Assembly (NCBI GenBank): GCA_000611775.1
Contig: KK106982.1
Location: 5,288,391-5,352,390 of the forward strand
Direction of reading: 5' to 3'
DNA length: 64,000 nt
Source of the DNA: Umbilicaria muhlenbergii
Taxonomy: Eukaryota > Ascomycota > Lecanoromycetes > Umbilicariales > Umbilicariaceae
The notes beneath the pieces are model-generated. The model made no database searches. It saw only the letters and a program-made list of their open reading frames with translations, and was not told where the DNA came from. This document shows, piece by piece, positions 34,256 through 46,510 of the stretch; the first letter of the stretch is position 1; every line of letters begins with the position of its first letter. Both the position numbers and the translations under genes were made by a program.

Positions 34256-36831
34256 CATTTCAAAAGCCGACTATCACTAGCAATCAAGGCTGATATTACT
34301 GACATCAATGCTAAAGTACATGAGCTCAGCAACGATGTCCTTACGATTGCGGACGGTATTACGGAGCTGCAGATCAATCAACAAGGTAACGGATTCCCTA
34401 GCCTGGCCAATATTGTGTTTGCAGCTTCTGACACTTGGTATTCGTCAGACCAGGAGCGTCGACACGCTGCGCAACGCTTGCACAAAGAACACCAAGCAGC
34501 GGTGGATTGGTTGTCGCAATTGGACTTCTCATCAAGGCAGACTGACGTCTTAAGTCAGCACCAGGAGGGAACTGGCGGTTGGTTTCTCAAGGAGCAGGCG
34601 TTTAAGCGTTGGCGTGACGGATACAAGCGGGTTTTGTGGTGTCCCAGACTACGTGAGCAACTTCTGTGGAGTGACTCCTGAGTCTCCATTCCGCTACTAA
34701 TTGTACATAAGCTGGGGCAGGTAAAACTATACTTGCGTACGTACAAACGCTGCAGTGTTTTAGATTGAAGCCTTACACTATCAGGTCAACTGTGATCGAT
34801 CACCTCCAATGCACTTATTCGACAAGCAACGTTGGTATATTGCTCATATATTGTGACTACAAAGAACAAGAACAGCAAACACTCATCAATCTCATCTCAA
34901 GTCTCCTCCAACAGCTCATCAAACAACGACCTTTTGTGCCTGATGAGATACGCTCACTCTGGGAACAGCATACTCACCGTAGAACCCGACCAGGGCTAGC
35001 TGAAATCACCAGGCTATTTCAATCTACGGCTAGAACGTTCTCAAAGGTCTTCATTGTAATCGACGCTTTGGATGAAAGTAACGAAATCACCAGGAATGAT
35101 CTCATCACCGAGATCAACAAGCTACCACAAAGCCTACATGTAATGAGCACGTCTCAACATAATACAAGCATAGAGCAGCTGTTCAGAGGTTCTATTCAAC
35201 TTGAGATCAAAGCAAACGACGGAGATGTCAGAGCTTATATCTGTACTGAGATTATCAGGAGGGAAAGGCTTAAGAGATTTGTGCAGGCAGACTCAAGTCT
35301 TCAGGAAAAGATCAAGACACAAATCGCTAGTAAAGCTCAGGGCATGTTTGTACTCTCCATGCACTATTTCTAACATAATGCAGCTGACTGTATATGAAGG
35401 TTCCTGCTTGCCCGGTTGCACATTGAGTCACTGGGCCAGAAGCATGACCGCAAAGCTGTGCGCTTGGCTTTGGAAAGACTACCTGAGAAGCTGAACCACA
35501 CATACGACGAAGCTCTTCAGCGGATTGAAAACCAGAATGGAGACGACGTGCGATTAGCTCTGAGAATTCTGACATGGATTTCATTTGCTACAAGGCCATT
35601 GAAGGTAGATGAAATGCAGCATGCCATTGCAGTCATGAACCTTGAGCCCGAAGAAAAGTATATCGAGGAAGACGGACTGCCAGATGAAGATTTATTGCTA
35701 AGCGTCTGCGCCGGCATTGTAATCATCGACAAAGAAAGTGGTGTTATCCGCCTAGTGCATTACACTACCCAAGAATACTTCGAGCAGAACCAGTTTGACA
35801 AATTTCCCAACGCCCAAGCAGAGATTGCGAAGGCATGTCTGACTTATCTCTCACTTGATTCTTTTATGGACGGTCCATGCGCTGAGGATGAGGCAATGGT
35901 TGACCGTATAACAACAAATCCGCTTCTGCCTTACGCTGCTCAGAACTGGGGTGTTCATGCACAAGGCCCACCAGAAAAGGTGTTGTCAACTCAGATTCGG
36001 AAATTCCTCAACACCAGACCAGCAACTGAGAGTGCTATTCAGGCTGAGGAATTAGCGAGGGAAGGGTTGTGGAGGATGAGATTTTGGCGGACGGAACGAC
36101 AACGAGACTCTATTTCGGGGATAGCATATGCAGCATCCTATGGATTGACAGAAACTGTTGGTCGCTTCCTTGAAAGAAGCTGTGACATAAATGAGTGCGG
36201 AGGTTACAGAAAGACTGCGATACATCTTGCAACAGCAGGTGGACACGAAGCAGTGACAAAGCTGCTGCTGGAGCATGGTGCTAAGGTCGACTTAAAAGAC
36301 AATAGTGGCCGGACAGCGCTGTCAGAGGCAGCATTGGGTGGACATGAGGCAGTGGTCAAGCTGCTGCTGGAGCATGACGCTGATCCCGATGCTGAGAACA
36401 GACATGGAAGGACAGCACTAATGGTGGCAGCAGAACATGGGTGGGAGGCGATGGCCAAGCTGCTGCTGACGCACGGCGCTGACCCCAACGCTGAAGGCAA
36501 AAAGGGACATACAGCACTTTGGGTGGCAATACGCTCTGGGAGCGGCCGCATGGTCAAGCTGCTGCTCAAGCACGACGCGCAGACGACAAAGGAAATGATC
36601 GAATGGGTAGCAGGAATGCGTGATGGTTCCATGCTCAAGCTGCTGCGCGAGCATGGCGCTGAGCATGATTCCGAAGGGAACTTGGGTGATGAAGACCGAT
36701 CCGCAACAAGTACACAACAATCAACCCAACGTCAACCTCAAGCGCCTCCCACCACCACAGTAATTACAAATACCCAGGCCACCCCTGAGCCAGACGCAGC
36801 AGCAACTCTCGATAGCGAGATCAGCGCCTGA
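34256..36831 (+). CDS. NACHT-ankyrin NLR-like protein, 5'-truncated at an LTR
   Basis: Exons are 34256-34652 (5' end missing), 34712-34736, 34785-35345 and 35400-36831. Introns of 59, 48 and 54 nt keep one frame of 804 codons. A 25-nt micro-exon carries the Walker A core: LWCPRL + PGAGKTIL + ASTVIDHLQ. Order: a heptad-like segment (AIKADITDINAKVHELSNDV), the WLSQLDFSSRQTD/HQEGTGGWFL segment typical of fungal NACHT proteins, NACHT with Walker A near residues 134-138 and Walker B VFIVIDALDE near 229-238, winged-helix-type region (RLALRILTWISFATRPL), about four ankyrin repeats (about 595-750; TAIHLATAGGHEAVTKLLLE) and a Gln/Thr/Pro-rich tail. Such proteins act as NTP-driven non-self sensors in heterokaryon incompatibility; the effector domain expected at the N-terminus is gone, and no ATG precedes the frame after the LTR. 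A 39-nt in-frame stretch (34386-34424) could be an optional intron. Confidence 0.87.
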
Positions 36832-37253
36832 ATGTCTCCTGCACGAGCTAGCACCGACGCCAAAAGGCAAATCAGCTCCAGCCGCGTCCCCAACCTCTTC
36901 ATCCCGACCCATCTGTCTCATCGAGTTTCACGACGAAGTCGGTGTTGGGTCTCGTTGTCTCAACAGTCCGAGGGACCAGTGTCAATATGCCTGTGGGAGG
37001 GAGAAGACCCCAGCAAAGGTGCAGAAGTAGTTGGCCGACGACCTGGGCATTGTTGTGCACCCGCAGTGCGGCCTAGCAATGGTGTGCGGACGCCAAACGA
37101 AAGAGACGGAGAACATTCAGCGAAGAGGGAAATCCCAGCACAAAGTTCACGTTTCCACGCGTCCACGATTTCAAGTCTTCTATTTTTATGTGTTATATAG
37201 CGGCACTAATAACGACGCCCCCAACCACACAAGGATATATAAATATCCCACCC
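36832..37253. other. intergenic region between the NACHT gene and the dehydrogenase remnant
   Basis: GC-balanced, non-repetitive sequence. Overlapping short frames on both strands (36721-36921, 36832-37200, 36960-37166) have no motif or signal peptide. Confidence 0.45.
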
Positions 37254-38275
37254 CTACGCACCAAAAGCCTTCTCAAACCCCGTAAGCGTAAAGTGATACC
37301 TCCCTCACATCCTCCTATGCACCCTCTTCACCGCCTGACTCAGATTCTCCTTCCAAATCTGCACCTCTTCCACCCAACTCTCAAACCCCTTATCCGCCGC
37401 CAACTGCAACATACCCAGCGTCTCCTTACGACTGCCCATATGGCTCGCGCCGACGAGAATGCCAATGAAGGCCAGATCATGCGACTTGACCTCGGGCCCG
37501 GCGCTCTCTGGCATGCCGACGCTGATGAAGCGCCCGTGCACGTCGATCACGGAGAGGTAATTTCGCGAGCTCGAAGTCTTGCGTCGAGTTCGCCGTGTTG
37601 ACGATCAGGTCGAAGGTCATGATGTGCAGAGCCGCCCAGTCCTTGACGTCCGTGGCGTTGAAGCCGTACCGCCTCTTCGGCGTGGGAGCGGGATATCGCT
37701 CAGACTTCGGGGGCTGAGCGCTTTCGCGAATAGGACGTCAAAGTGCCCAATCCCGCCTAGGTCGACGAGGCCAACTTTCGTGCCGGACCCGCACCCGTTG
37801 CACGCGAGCGGCGAGTAGGCGGTCAGGTCGGCGCAGAGCATGGAGACTACGCGGGCGGACTCCAGCGCGGCGGGGATGGGGAAGATTTAGTCTTTGTGGG
37901 TGCGTACGTATGAGGAGTAGCCGCCTTGGAGGACGAGGTCGGTGCCGGCCCCCTTTTGCCCGTACGTGTCGACTTGTTGGATGCAGTAGGTTTCGTTGTC
38001 GGTTTTGCATTGCAGGCATTGGAGGCAGCAGTAGAATTGGGCGCCGACGCCGACGCGCTGGCCTTCTTTGATGAGGGTTACTTTGGGACCGACCCGTATA
38101 GCGGTGCCGAGGATTTCTGGGAGGCACTGTTAGCGCGGGTGCACTTTGGAGTGTGGAGGGCTAGGTACCATGGCCGACAGAGAGGGTAAGGTAGTGTTGT
38201 GTGCCCCATCCTCCGCTGATGGTGTGGATGTCACTGCTGCGAATACCACATGCGCCGGACCTCTAAATCAACCTT
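37254..38275 (-). pseudogene. zinc-containing medium-chain alcohol dehydrogenase (ADH6 / cinnamyl-alcohol dehydrogenase type), decayed
   Basis: NADPH-dependent alcohol/aldehyde reductase fragments follow the family order leftward: SSDIHTISGGWGTQ; LSVGHEILGTAIRVGPKVT, formed across a 52-nt intron (38168-38117); the structural-zinc cluster CCLQCLQCKTDNETYC; GTDLVLQGGYSSYVRTH; the Rossmann start VGLVDLGGIGHF; FDLIVNTANSTQDFEL; VHGRFISVGMPESAGPEV; and a terminal YHFTLTGFEKAFGA. They lie in different frames: I count about four frameshifts and two in-frame stops (one after THKD, one before GRYHF). The catalytic-zinc Cys in the CGxCGSD motif is Arg here (CGIRSSD). The first 30 or so residues are not recognisable. 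It is a host gene that has lost function; composition is host-like and C-to-T bias is not obvious, so ordinary decay is likely. Confidence 0.82.
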
Positions 38276-38987
38276 AAGAGGGAACTACGCAATGTTAGCT
38301 GAGTAAATTGATTCAAACCTTCATTAGACAAATACCGAGCGCTTGTGGAAGGTAGTCCAGGGATCAGCGGAGTCGACTTGGATACCAGTAGCTTTCTCTG
38401 GATAAGGGACGGTGAAGTTACTGATATTATTGCAACTTTATTGTTTCATGAGGCTTACAACGTGTCCAGCGTGTTAATTCTTAGCAGCTTGGCTGGTGGG
38501 GAAGGGATCCACCCTTATACAATGAGAGAAGCGCAAGGACCTCCGGCGCCAAGCGTCTAACAATTATTACCCTGAGTATGTTGTATGAAGATGCAGCGAT
38601 AATCGGGAAAGGTATTGGACTGCTAAGCCTTTTTGAGGCGTTCTCTGCAAATATATATCTTCTTTTCAAGTCCCCATATTAGCACGTGGCGTATATGTGG
38701 GTGGACCCTGATGGCCATGGAGGAGTATTGAGGCAAGCGTAGTTGAGCAATGATCAGAAACCGGGGAAGAAATGATTGAAGGGGTGCTCAAGGTGGATCT
38801 CTAATCAGTGTCTCCAATCTTTTTAGCCCATTCAAAGCTTAAACAGAACCCAAGGATGGCAGTATCCGCCGAAAATCCACCGTTGAGACCACGCTAAACA
38901 CATGACTGCAATAGCACGAGAGTAGATAATGCCGAAGTAAACATTTCCCTTGTGCAATGCATCGAAACTATGACTGAAGGAATCGCC
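38276..38987. other. intergenic region, no supported gene
   Basis: It lies between two broken genes on the minus strand. It would hold the promoter and first codons of the dehydrogenase. A 71-codon frame (38345-38560, +) has no family features. AT content is moderate. Confidence 0.4.
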
Positions 38988-39494
38988 TTAATGATGCTTG
39001 TTCCCTCTTTGAGAACCCGCAACACCTTCTTCAACTTTGTTCTCTCCCAGCAGACCAATGCCAAGAAGAAAGGCCGTCCGCATCATCACTCCCATGTAAA
39101 TGAATCCGACATTGCCCCAATCCATCGCAGTCCAAAGTGAAGCGTTCCAATACACGTGCGAGCCTAGCCCGCTGACACTGTAGAGATGGCCGCAATCCGC
39201 AACCAGAAGCCCAAAGAGAAGAGTGCGCCAGACTCATAAATCAGGTGTTGCACGTAGCACCAGGGCCTCGTTGACAGCAAACAGAAGATACAAGTTTGAC
39301 GGTTGGCAGAGTACAACTTGGGTCGTCAGGGGGATGCCAGTGAGCGGCACGGAAGCGGCATGGGTGAGCTCGAGGTAGGTCTGCGGCTGAAAGAAAGAAA
39401 AGTAGGCGCCGACAAGAGCGGAGATGGGCTCTATGAACAGGAAAAAGATTCAGTATACTAGCGGAATGGCGGTAGAAGGCTGAGCCATTGCCAT
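38988..39494 (-). pseudogene. DUF7704-type fungal integral membrane protein, two in-frame TGA codons
   Basis: One frame runs from ATG at 39494 to TAA at 38988 (exactly 169 codons) and is interrupted by only two TGA codons, at codons 15 and 87. It reads MAMAQPSTAIPLVY, then IFFLFIEPISALVGAYF, THAASVPLTGIPLTTQ, SNLYLLFAVNEALVLRATPDL, VWRTLLFGLLVADCGHLYS, NASLWTAMDWGNVGFIYMG and MMRTAFLLGIGLLGE. This matches my memory of the DUF7704 family of four-helix fungal membrane proteins, function unknown. Both TGAs are one transition from a plausible codon (TGG for Trp in Y-W-I-F, CGA for Arg in L-R-V-W), as expected if C-to-T decay spread from the repeats that begin just to the right. Apart from these stops the gene looks whole. 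An intron explanation is unlikely because conserved text continues on both sides. Confidence 0.82.
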
Positions 39495-39556
39495 GATGGT
39501 TCCCTGGCTCATCGTCATTGATACCGGTGAGGTGTGTGTAAAAGGCCAAACACTGT

Positions 39557-39739
39557 CTACTCTGTGATAATCTGAGGTTTTGCAGTCCAAGCAATGGGCA
39601 AGTCCTCCAGCGGTGCTGAGTAGACCCAGATATCTGCACCTGTAAGAGAGCTGAAGGAGCTCCTGACCTGGTCTTCTGATTCTGCGTCACTCAACGTGAG
39701 GTCGGCCAGGGCGCATGCGGGGATTGCCTTTTTAGGCAC
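39557..39739 (-). CDS. short open frame in the undecayed copy of the Copia 2 terminal module, unknown
   Basis: A 60-codon frame starts MPKKAIPACALADLTLSDAE and continues through VRSSFSSLTGADIWVYSAPL. A decayed relative lies at 32294-32470. No family is recognised; the middle (LADLTLSDAESEDQVRSSF) resembles nothing I can name. It may be part of an element's terminal region or captured host coding sequence. Its CpG content is normal, unlike the other copy. Whether it is translated is unknown. Confidence 0.35.
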   Translation of the reverse strand: MPKKAIPACALADLTLSDAESEDQVRSSFSSLTGADIWVYSAPLEDLPIAWTAKPQIITE

Positions 39740-40339
39740 GTTGCAATTGGGTGTTCCTTCCGTAGGTTTTGTACGAATTCAGGCGTCGCAATTGAGTGTT
39801 ATTAACACTATTAGATTCATTGCATTCAGTGGACCTTGCTGCTTCACCTGAGTTCATCTCTCCTCCTCCCCCTCCTCCTCCTCCTGCTCCGCCTGGTGGC
39901 CGTTGAGGCACTAGGGCCTCTGTACATGCAACATGAATGACATGCTGATGCCAGGTGAGCACTTGATACTGCAGAGGGGTCATGAGTCAAGAAGCTGCTC
40001 AGGGTGAAGGAGCTCTGAGTGAAGCTGTTCTGAGTGAAGAAGCTGCTCCCTCACTCATCAGCTCTCAATGAGTGACAGGTCTCACTCTCTTACTTGTTAA
40101 TGTTCAGATGATAAGATTGAGGAGCCTGCTCATCAGTCTGAAAAGAGTGATGAGGCTGTGTTTTCTGAGTGAACCTCTGTAAATAAGTAAATAGTTGCTT
40201 TCTGCGTTTAGCATTTTGATGTTCAGTGTTTAGCATTCAGCGTTTAATGTTCTTTATCAGTGATCATTTGTAGGCATGAGCAGCCTCATTATGATGATAT
40301 TAAATGTATTACTGTGAAGGAGTTTTTCCTTGTTTAACA
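39557..40339 (-). repeat. 3' terminal module of Copia element 2, minus-strand copy, partly undecayed
   Basis: Starting at 40339 on the minus strand (tgttaaacaaggaaaaactc), it matches 31717-32450. The half nearest the element is CpG-poor; the half toward 39557 keeps CpG and a GGA/GAG-rich run (39860-39895) that codes for poly-Gly in one frame. The contrast within a single repeat copy is notable. Confidence 0.65.
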
Positions 40340-42188
40340 TTCTCCCTCAAAGTTTCAGCAAGTCATATGAGTTTTAACTGCTGATGATGACTTCTGAATG
40401 TGTCTTTTGTCAACACCTTTGTTAATTCATCAGTCAACATTTCTTTTGTAAGCACTCAATCAACAATTAACTTCTTGTCATCAATCATGTTTTAAATGTA
40501 GTGATGTTGCACATTAATGTGTTTAATATAATTATGCTGCTCTGAGTTTTGCACAAGCTTTATGCTCAACTCATTATCTTTCAACAGTGTGATATTGAGG
40601 GTTGCTTGATTGAGGTTTAACTCATTAATAAATCTCTGCATTCAGACACTCTGCTTCACATCATGCTTTAACATGATATACTCTGCCTCAGTGATTAATG
40701 TTGACACAGTGTGTTACTTCTTTAACATTCATGCAACAACATCATCATTTAACATAAAAACATATCTCATAATTAACTTTCAGTTCATGATGTCTTTGAT
40801 GTAGTTGCTGTCTGAATAACTGTATGATATCATCATAGATTAATTCATATGAACATTTTCTTTAACTTTGAACATTAAATTAAAACTTGTAGTGTTTTTC
40901 AAGTATCACATAATTTACTTGACTGCCTTAATGTGTTCAGCTCAAGAATTAATGATGTTTTAATTAAAACATCTTACTGTGAAAGTGATATTAAAGTGTG
41001 TATTATAAGCAATATATATCAGCTTTTTGATGATTCATTATAAATTCTTTTAACTGACTTCATCTGAGTCTCTTAATTCATTTAATGTAATGAATGATCT
41101 CAGTTTCATTGATATTTCAACAGATGAATAATTTTGCATCTCTTTTTTCTGAAGAATCTCTTCAACATATAAAGTCTGATCAAGAGTTAAAGTACTTTTA
41201 TGCTGATTTTTAATAATTTTAAAGTTAATAATAACTCTTGCTTCTTCAAGATCTGACATTTTGAATGCTTCATTAAAATAATCTTCATGCAGCTGACTTC
41301 CTGCATTATTTAACTTGTAATAAGAAGGTCATTCACATAAACATTAATAATGATGACAGTTTCATGAATCTTTTTAATTAATATACTCAGGTCTGCATTC
41401 ATGATCTGAAAACCTTCAATCTTCATAAGATCAGTTAACTTCTTATGTTAAAGTTTCATTGATTACTTCAGCTTGTATAATTCTTTCACAATTCAACAAG
41501 TCATCTTATCAGAGTCTTTAATAATCACATTTTTTGAGACATGCATATAAATATTTTTTTCCTCATAATTTAATTTTTTTGATAAGTAAGCTGCTTTGAT
41601 GTTTATCTGATAAAGTTTCAAGTCATATAAAGTTATTAAGGTTAAAAACATTCTTAATGACTCTTTATGAACAGTCAGGGCAAATGTTTCTTGATAATTC
41701 ACTTCATAAATTTGCAAAAATCCTTGAGTCATAAGTTTAACTTTGAACCTTGATATTCTTCTCTTCTCATCATACTTGATCTTGAAAACTCACTTGCACT
41801 CAACAGGCTTTCTGCTCTGCAGTAATGATTTAATGACTTAAACTGTGTATGACTTCAAGTTTATTAATTCATTTTTAATAACCTCCTGTCACTGCCTTCT
41901 AAATGTCAGGTCATTCACAGTCACTTTGTATGAACATGATTTTTTAATTTGTGCTGATCAATTACTTTTATCATGACTCTCACTCTCAGTCTCATAAATG
42001 TTTTCATTTTTAACAACATGTTGATCTCTCTTGTTTTAATTCTTAACAATTGATCTTCTCTTGCCTTGACTCTTAACAATTCATATAAGTTTTAAGACAT
42101 TAACTTCAGCCTCTTCTTTTAACCTCATTAACATTTATTTTATCTCAGGTGTCTCAGTTACATCTTTTTCACTTAAAGATGCAACTTC
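40340..42188 (-). mobile_element. Copia element 2, minus-strand copy, 3' part (fossil, interrupted)
   Basis: It reads leftward: Copia linker and reverse transcriptase (TQGFLQIYEVNYQETFA near 41730) and RNase H, ending in a polypurine tract (ttgagggagaa) at 40340-40350. The right side is cut by chromovirus B, and the same element continues at 50867. A perfect 5-bp duplication (acttc) flanks that insertion. Broken by many changes. Confidence 0.85.
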
Positions 42189-42468
42189 TGTCAGGGTCAT
42201 CATATAATAGTATGACAGTACAACAGTACAACATTATAGTACAACATTATAATACAACATTATATAAACATGATGACTCAGCGCCTAGCGCCTTGACATC
42301 AAGTGAAAACTCTTCACAAGGAAGTTCAGAAGCCTGCTTTCTTAACAATCAATTTAATCACTGAATAAAAAATGTATAATCACTGCATTGATTTCATCAT
42401 GATTATACTGCCTATGACATCCTGTTCAAACATCATTATGATGACTGTCATACACTCAGCTTTTTACA
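42189..42468 (+). repeat. left LTR of chromovirus B (280 bp)
   Basis: It begins tgtcagggtcatcatataat and ends cagctttttaca. It follows acttc, the left target duplication. Confidence 0.93.
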
Positions 42469-45400
42469 TACTGATCACTCAGTACCTTCAGGTGAACGGT
42501 CATGTCAGAAGCATAAAACATGATGACATTAACACTTTAATCTCATCAGATCAGTGAAACAGTTGATAATTAAGCTGAGGCAGGCCCTTCAATTAACAGG
42601 TTTATATTATTAATCATTGATACTCTTACTTTTGACATCATTAATGATGATAAACATATCACTGCAGGTAATTCTGATGACATCATTAAAGATCTTGAGG
42701 CAGTCACTGCTCACAATCAGGAAGTCATCAAGCGTCAGTGATTATAATTATGATGTGTATGACAAGAAATTGAGTTTAAAAATAATAAAAAAAAGCTTCA
42801 GGAGTTTAATCAACATCTGTAAGAAAATCCTTCAACTACAACAAACTCAAGAAACAACACAAGTTCATCACATAAATTATGATGTTAAGTTATGACAGAC
42901 ATCACACCTCCCCCTTTTTAACACCTCATCAAGGCATGAGAGCCTCATCTTTATGCAGGAGGCATCAAAGTTATTAGATGAAAACTTTAAGAATATCTGA
43001 ATGAAATCAATCAGAGCTGAGAGCTGATGTCAGAGTAATTTTCTACTGAATGAGATTTCATCATTTAAGCAGCTTCTCACCTCAAGAAAACAGTCATAAG
43101 TGATTGACAGAAGCAGAAGAAACAGCATGATCACACTTAAATTATTTATAACAACTTTTTAAAGATTCTAAAGAAGAACCTATTTCTCAGTGAAGACATG
43201 AATAAATGAAATATCATCACTTTCAATGCAGTTGAACTTTACAATCATAATATAATCACCTCTTGATATGACAGATTATCAGAACTCTACTGCTTCCTTT
43301 TAACTTCACACAAGGAAATCAGCAAGATGCTCATTTAAAACTGCTGATGATTAAGACTTTCACATCATGTCTTAATTAAACTATGATGTTGAGATCTGAC
43401 GCAGGTTGCAAGACAGTCAGTGCAAGAAATCTCAGCACATCTTGATGTCATCATTAATCATGAACTGTTTTGAAGCTGCTCAGACAATAAAAAGAATCAT
43501 CAGAACAAGATTGATGATATTAATAAAAGTACAACATGAATATCATATTATGACAGAAAAGAATCCCTCACTGAACAATAAACAACATGTAATTAATTCA
43601 ATCATGAAAGAGAAAACAATTCATGAGGTTTCTACTGAGAAAGCAATCACAATCAGAGTTAAAACCTTAATCACTTATCAATCACTGAAAGAATAATTAT
43701 GATAATGACATAAACATTCACAGCTTCCTCATGCTGACAAGGAGACTTCATTCTCAGAAATGAAATAAATGCATGAAGATCAACAGGTCTCTGCATTAAA
43801 TGTGAAGTCATCAGTCATTGAATAAATGATTATATGATTGAATGATCTACAGCCGTCTTCACTGCAGTTAATGTGAATAAATGACTCATGAATCACCTTC
43901 AATTTGCCTCATTATTGATTATTGATGATATCTCACATCTGATATCAGAGCAACTAAAGGTGGAACTGCACATAATGACAATGAGTGATATGATGAGCAA
44001 ATCCTCACAATATTCATATATTATCAACAATGGCAGTCAGGGCAATACAATCACATGAGACATTATCAATAAACTGTCCCTACTGACTGAATCCTATGAG
44101 GCTCAAGGTAATACATGAGGTAATATGATTAAGCTATCAGAGTCTGTCATACTGATGATTACAACATATGACATTGACAGTCAACCTTATCACTATAGCA
44201 ATCATTTTTTTATCACACAAGACAACACATCAGCTTCTTTTGTCCTCAGGTTATCATTTCTAGTTCATGCAAACTCAAATCACCACTATGATATGAGTAA
44301 ATTTCTATGAAGAAAGCCAAAACATACTACTGCACACTGTATATTCATCATCAGTGAAAAGAAGGCGTTGAAGAATGTCTTATGTATGAATAATCTCATC
44401 ATTACTGACTGCTTTATAGAGCCGGCGGACCTAGTGACTGATATGAAAAAATATACTCTACAGATGAACTCATTGTGATATGACAAAAGATATAATAATG
44501 TTTATGACAGTTTACCTCCTGAATATCATGACTTCACAGACATATTTTAAGCAACTGAGAAGCAGTCTTTACCTGAGAGAGGTTCACATGATCATGTCAT
44601 TGACTTGAAATCAGAGCAGCAACCTTCATTCAAAAAGTTATACTTGATGTCTCTGATTAAACTTAATATACTGAAGGTATATTTAGATGATGTTATGAAG
44701 GCAGACATAATCTGTAAATTAATATCATCTGCAGCTTCACCTGTTATGTTTGTACTGAAATCAAACAGCAGCTTATGACTAGTCATTGATTATAAGCACT
44801 TGAATGATATTATCATTAAAAATCACTACTCATTATCATTTATATTAAACATGTTAAATCATCTTCAAGAAGCTAAGAAGTTCACTAAGCTGAACTGCAA
44901 GAATGCATATAATTGAATATAAATCAAGGGTGAAGATGAGTGAAAAACAGTGTTCTGAACATGATTCAACCTGTTTAAATATCTTATTATGTTTTTCAGT
45001 CTCATGAATGCTCCTGCTATGTTTCAAGCATTCATTGATAAGGTTCTTAATGAGTTTCTTAATATAATCTGCATGATTTATTTAGATGATATCCTGATCT
45101 TCAGCAAAGATGAATCTGAACATGAGGAGCATGTACAACAAGTATTAACTGCATTATGATGTCATGATCTTCATCTTAAGATCAGCAAATGCTCATTTAA
45201 TGCAACAGAAGTGAACTTCCTAAAGTTTAAAATTAATATTAAAGGCATACATATGAGTTCAGAAAGAATTCATGCTGTTGAAGAATGATTACCCTCAGGG
45301 AACATTCATGAACTGCAAGTTTTTTTAAGCTTTGCAAACTTCTTCTGAAGATTCATAAAGAATTATTCTTGCATAACAGTGCTGCTGTTAAACCTTCTGA

Positions 45401-46257
45401 AAACAAGAAAGAATAAAAAGAAGATTAAAAATACATTACTCTCTTCTCTTCAACCTCAATGAATTATTATTAAAAGAAAGTGAAACAGCCTGACCTCATT
45501 GTGAAGATTCAGTACAGGGTATTTAGCATGTAATTCACAAGTTAAGAGAAAGTTACAACAAGAAAACATCATACCTGCCTCTTTTTCACTTTTGAAAGTC
45601 ACATTGAAAGCATTTAATGCTCTGAAGGAGACCTTCATGAGTGCTTCATTATTACATTATTTCAATGAAAACAAACTCATGAGGGTTGAAACAGACGCCT
45701 CTGAATTCATAATTAATAAAATCTTGATGCAACACTTCAAGGTTGATGATCAATTGCACTGATTATTAATTACTTACTACAGTAAGAAGCTGCTTGATAC
45801 TGAGATTTAATATGATACAGGTGAGCAAGAGCTCCTTGTCATTATAAAAGTCATGCATCATTAATGTCATTACTGTTGAGGCGCTAAGCACTTGATCATC
45901 ATGTTGATTGATCATGCAAACCTTGTTTGATTTATGACTACCTTAAACCTCATATGAAGGCAGCTCAAGTGAGCTGAAAAGCTCACTGAGTACAACTTTA
46001 AAATCACATATTAAGAGGGCAAGAAGAATTCTGCTGATGATTTATTAAAATGACTTAATTATGAACTGCTGAAAGCTGTCAGTACCTCAACTGCTGCTGA
46101 AATAATACAACAGTTCTTTTATTTAGAAAGCAAGGATTATAAGTCAGTGCAGAAGAAATTATACACACTTGCTGTAATGACACTGCAGTCAAGACACTCA
46201 GTATGACAAGAGCTACAACAAGAGAACATCATATTTATTACAATGAATATTATCAGT

Positions 46258-46510
46258 ATGATGAACACTGAAGATGACAGCATAACTGAAACATCAACAG
46301 TCTGTGACTTACATGCTTAAGAAGTAAGCTGTGATGAATATGTTAATACAACAAATACTGAAGCTGATGACATGACTGAAACATCAGCAGTTCATGACTT
46401 ACATGCTCAAGAAGCAAGCTGTGATGAATATATTAATACAATGAATACTGAAGTTGATGATATGATTGAAACATCAGCAGTTCATGACCTACATGCTTAA
46501 GAAGCAAGCC
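46258..46510 (+). repeat. 90-bp tandem repeat inside chromovirus B (three units)
   Basis: Units start near 46258, 46348 and 46438 (period 90 bp) at the same place as the two-unit array in A. Confidence 0.85.

Noticed and set aside
34308-34553. An 81-codon ATG-started frame at the start of the NACHT region
   Set aside because: It is in a different frame from the conserved WLSQLDF and HQEGTGGW text and overlaps it; it is a shadow of the true exon.
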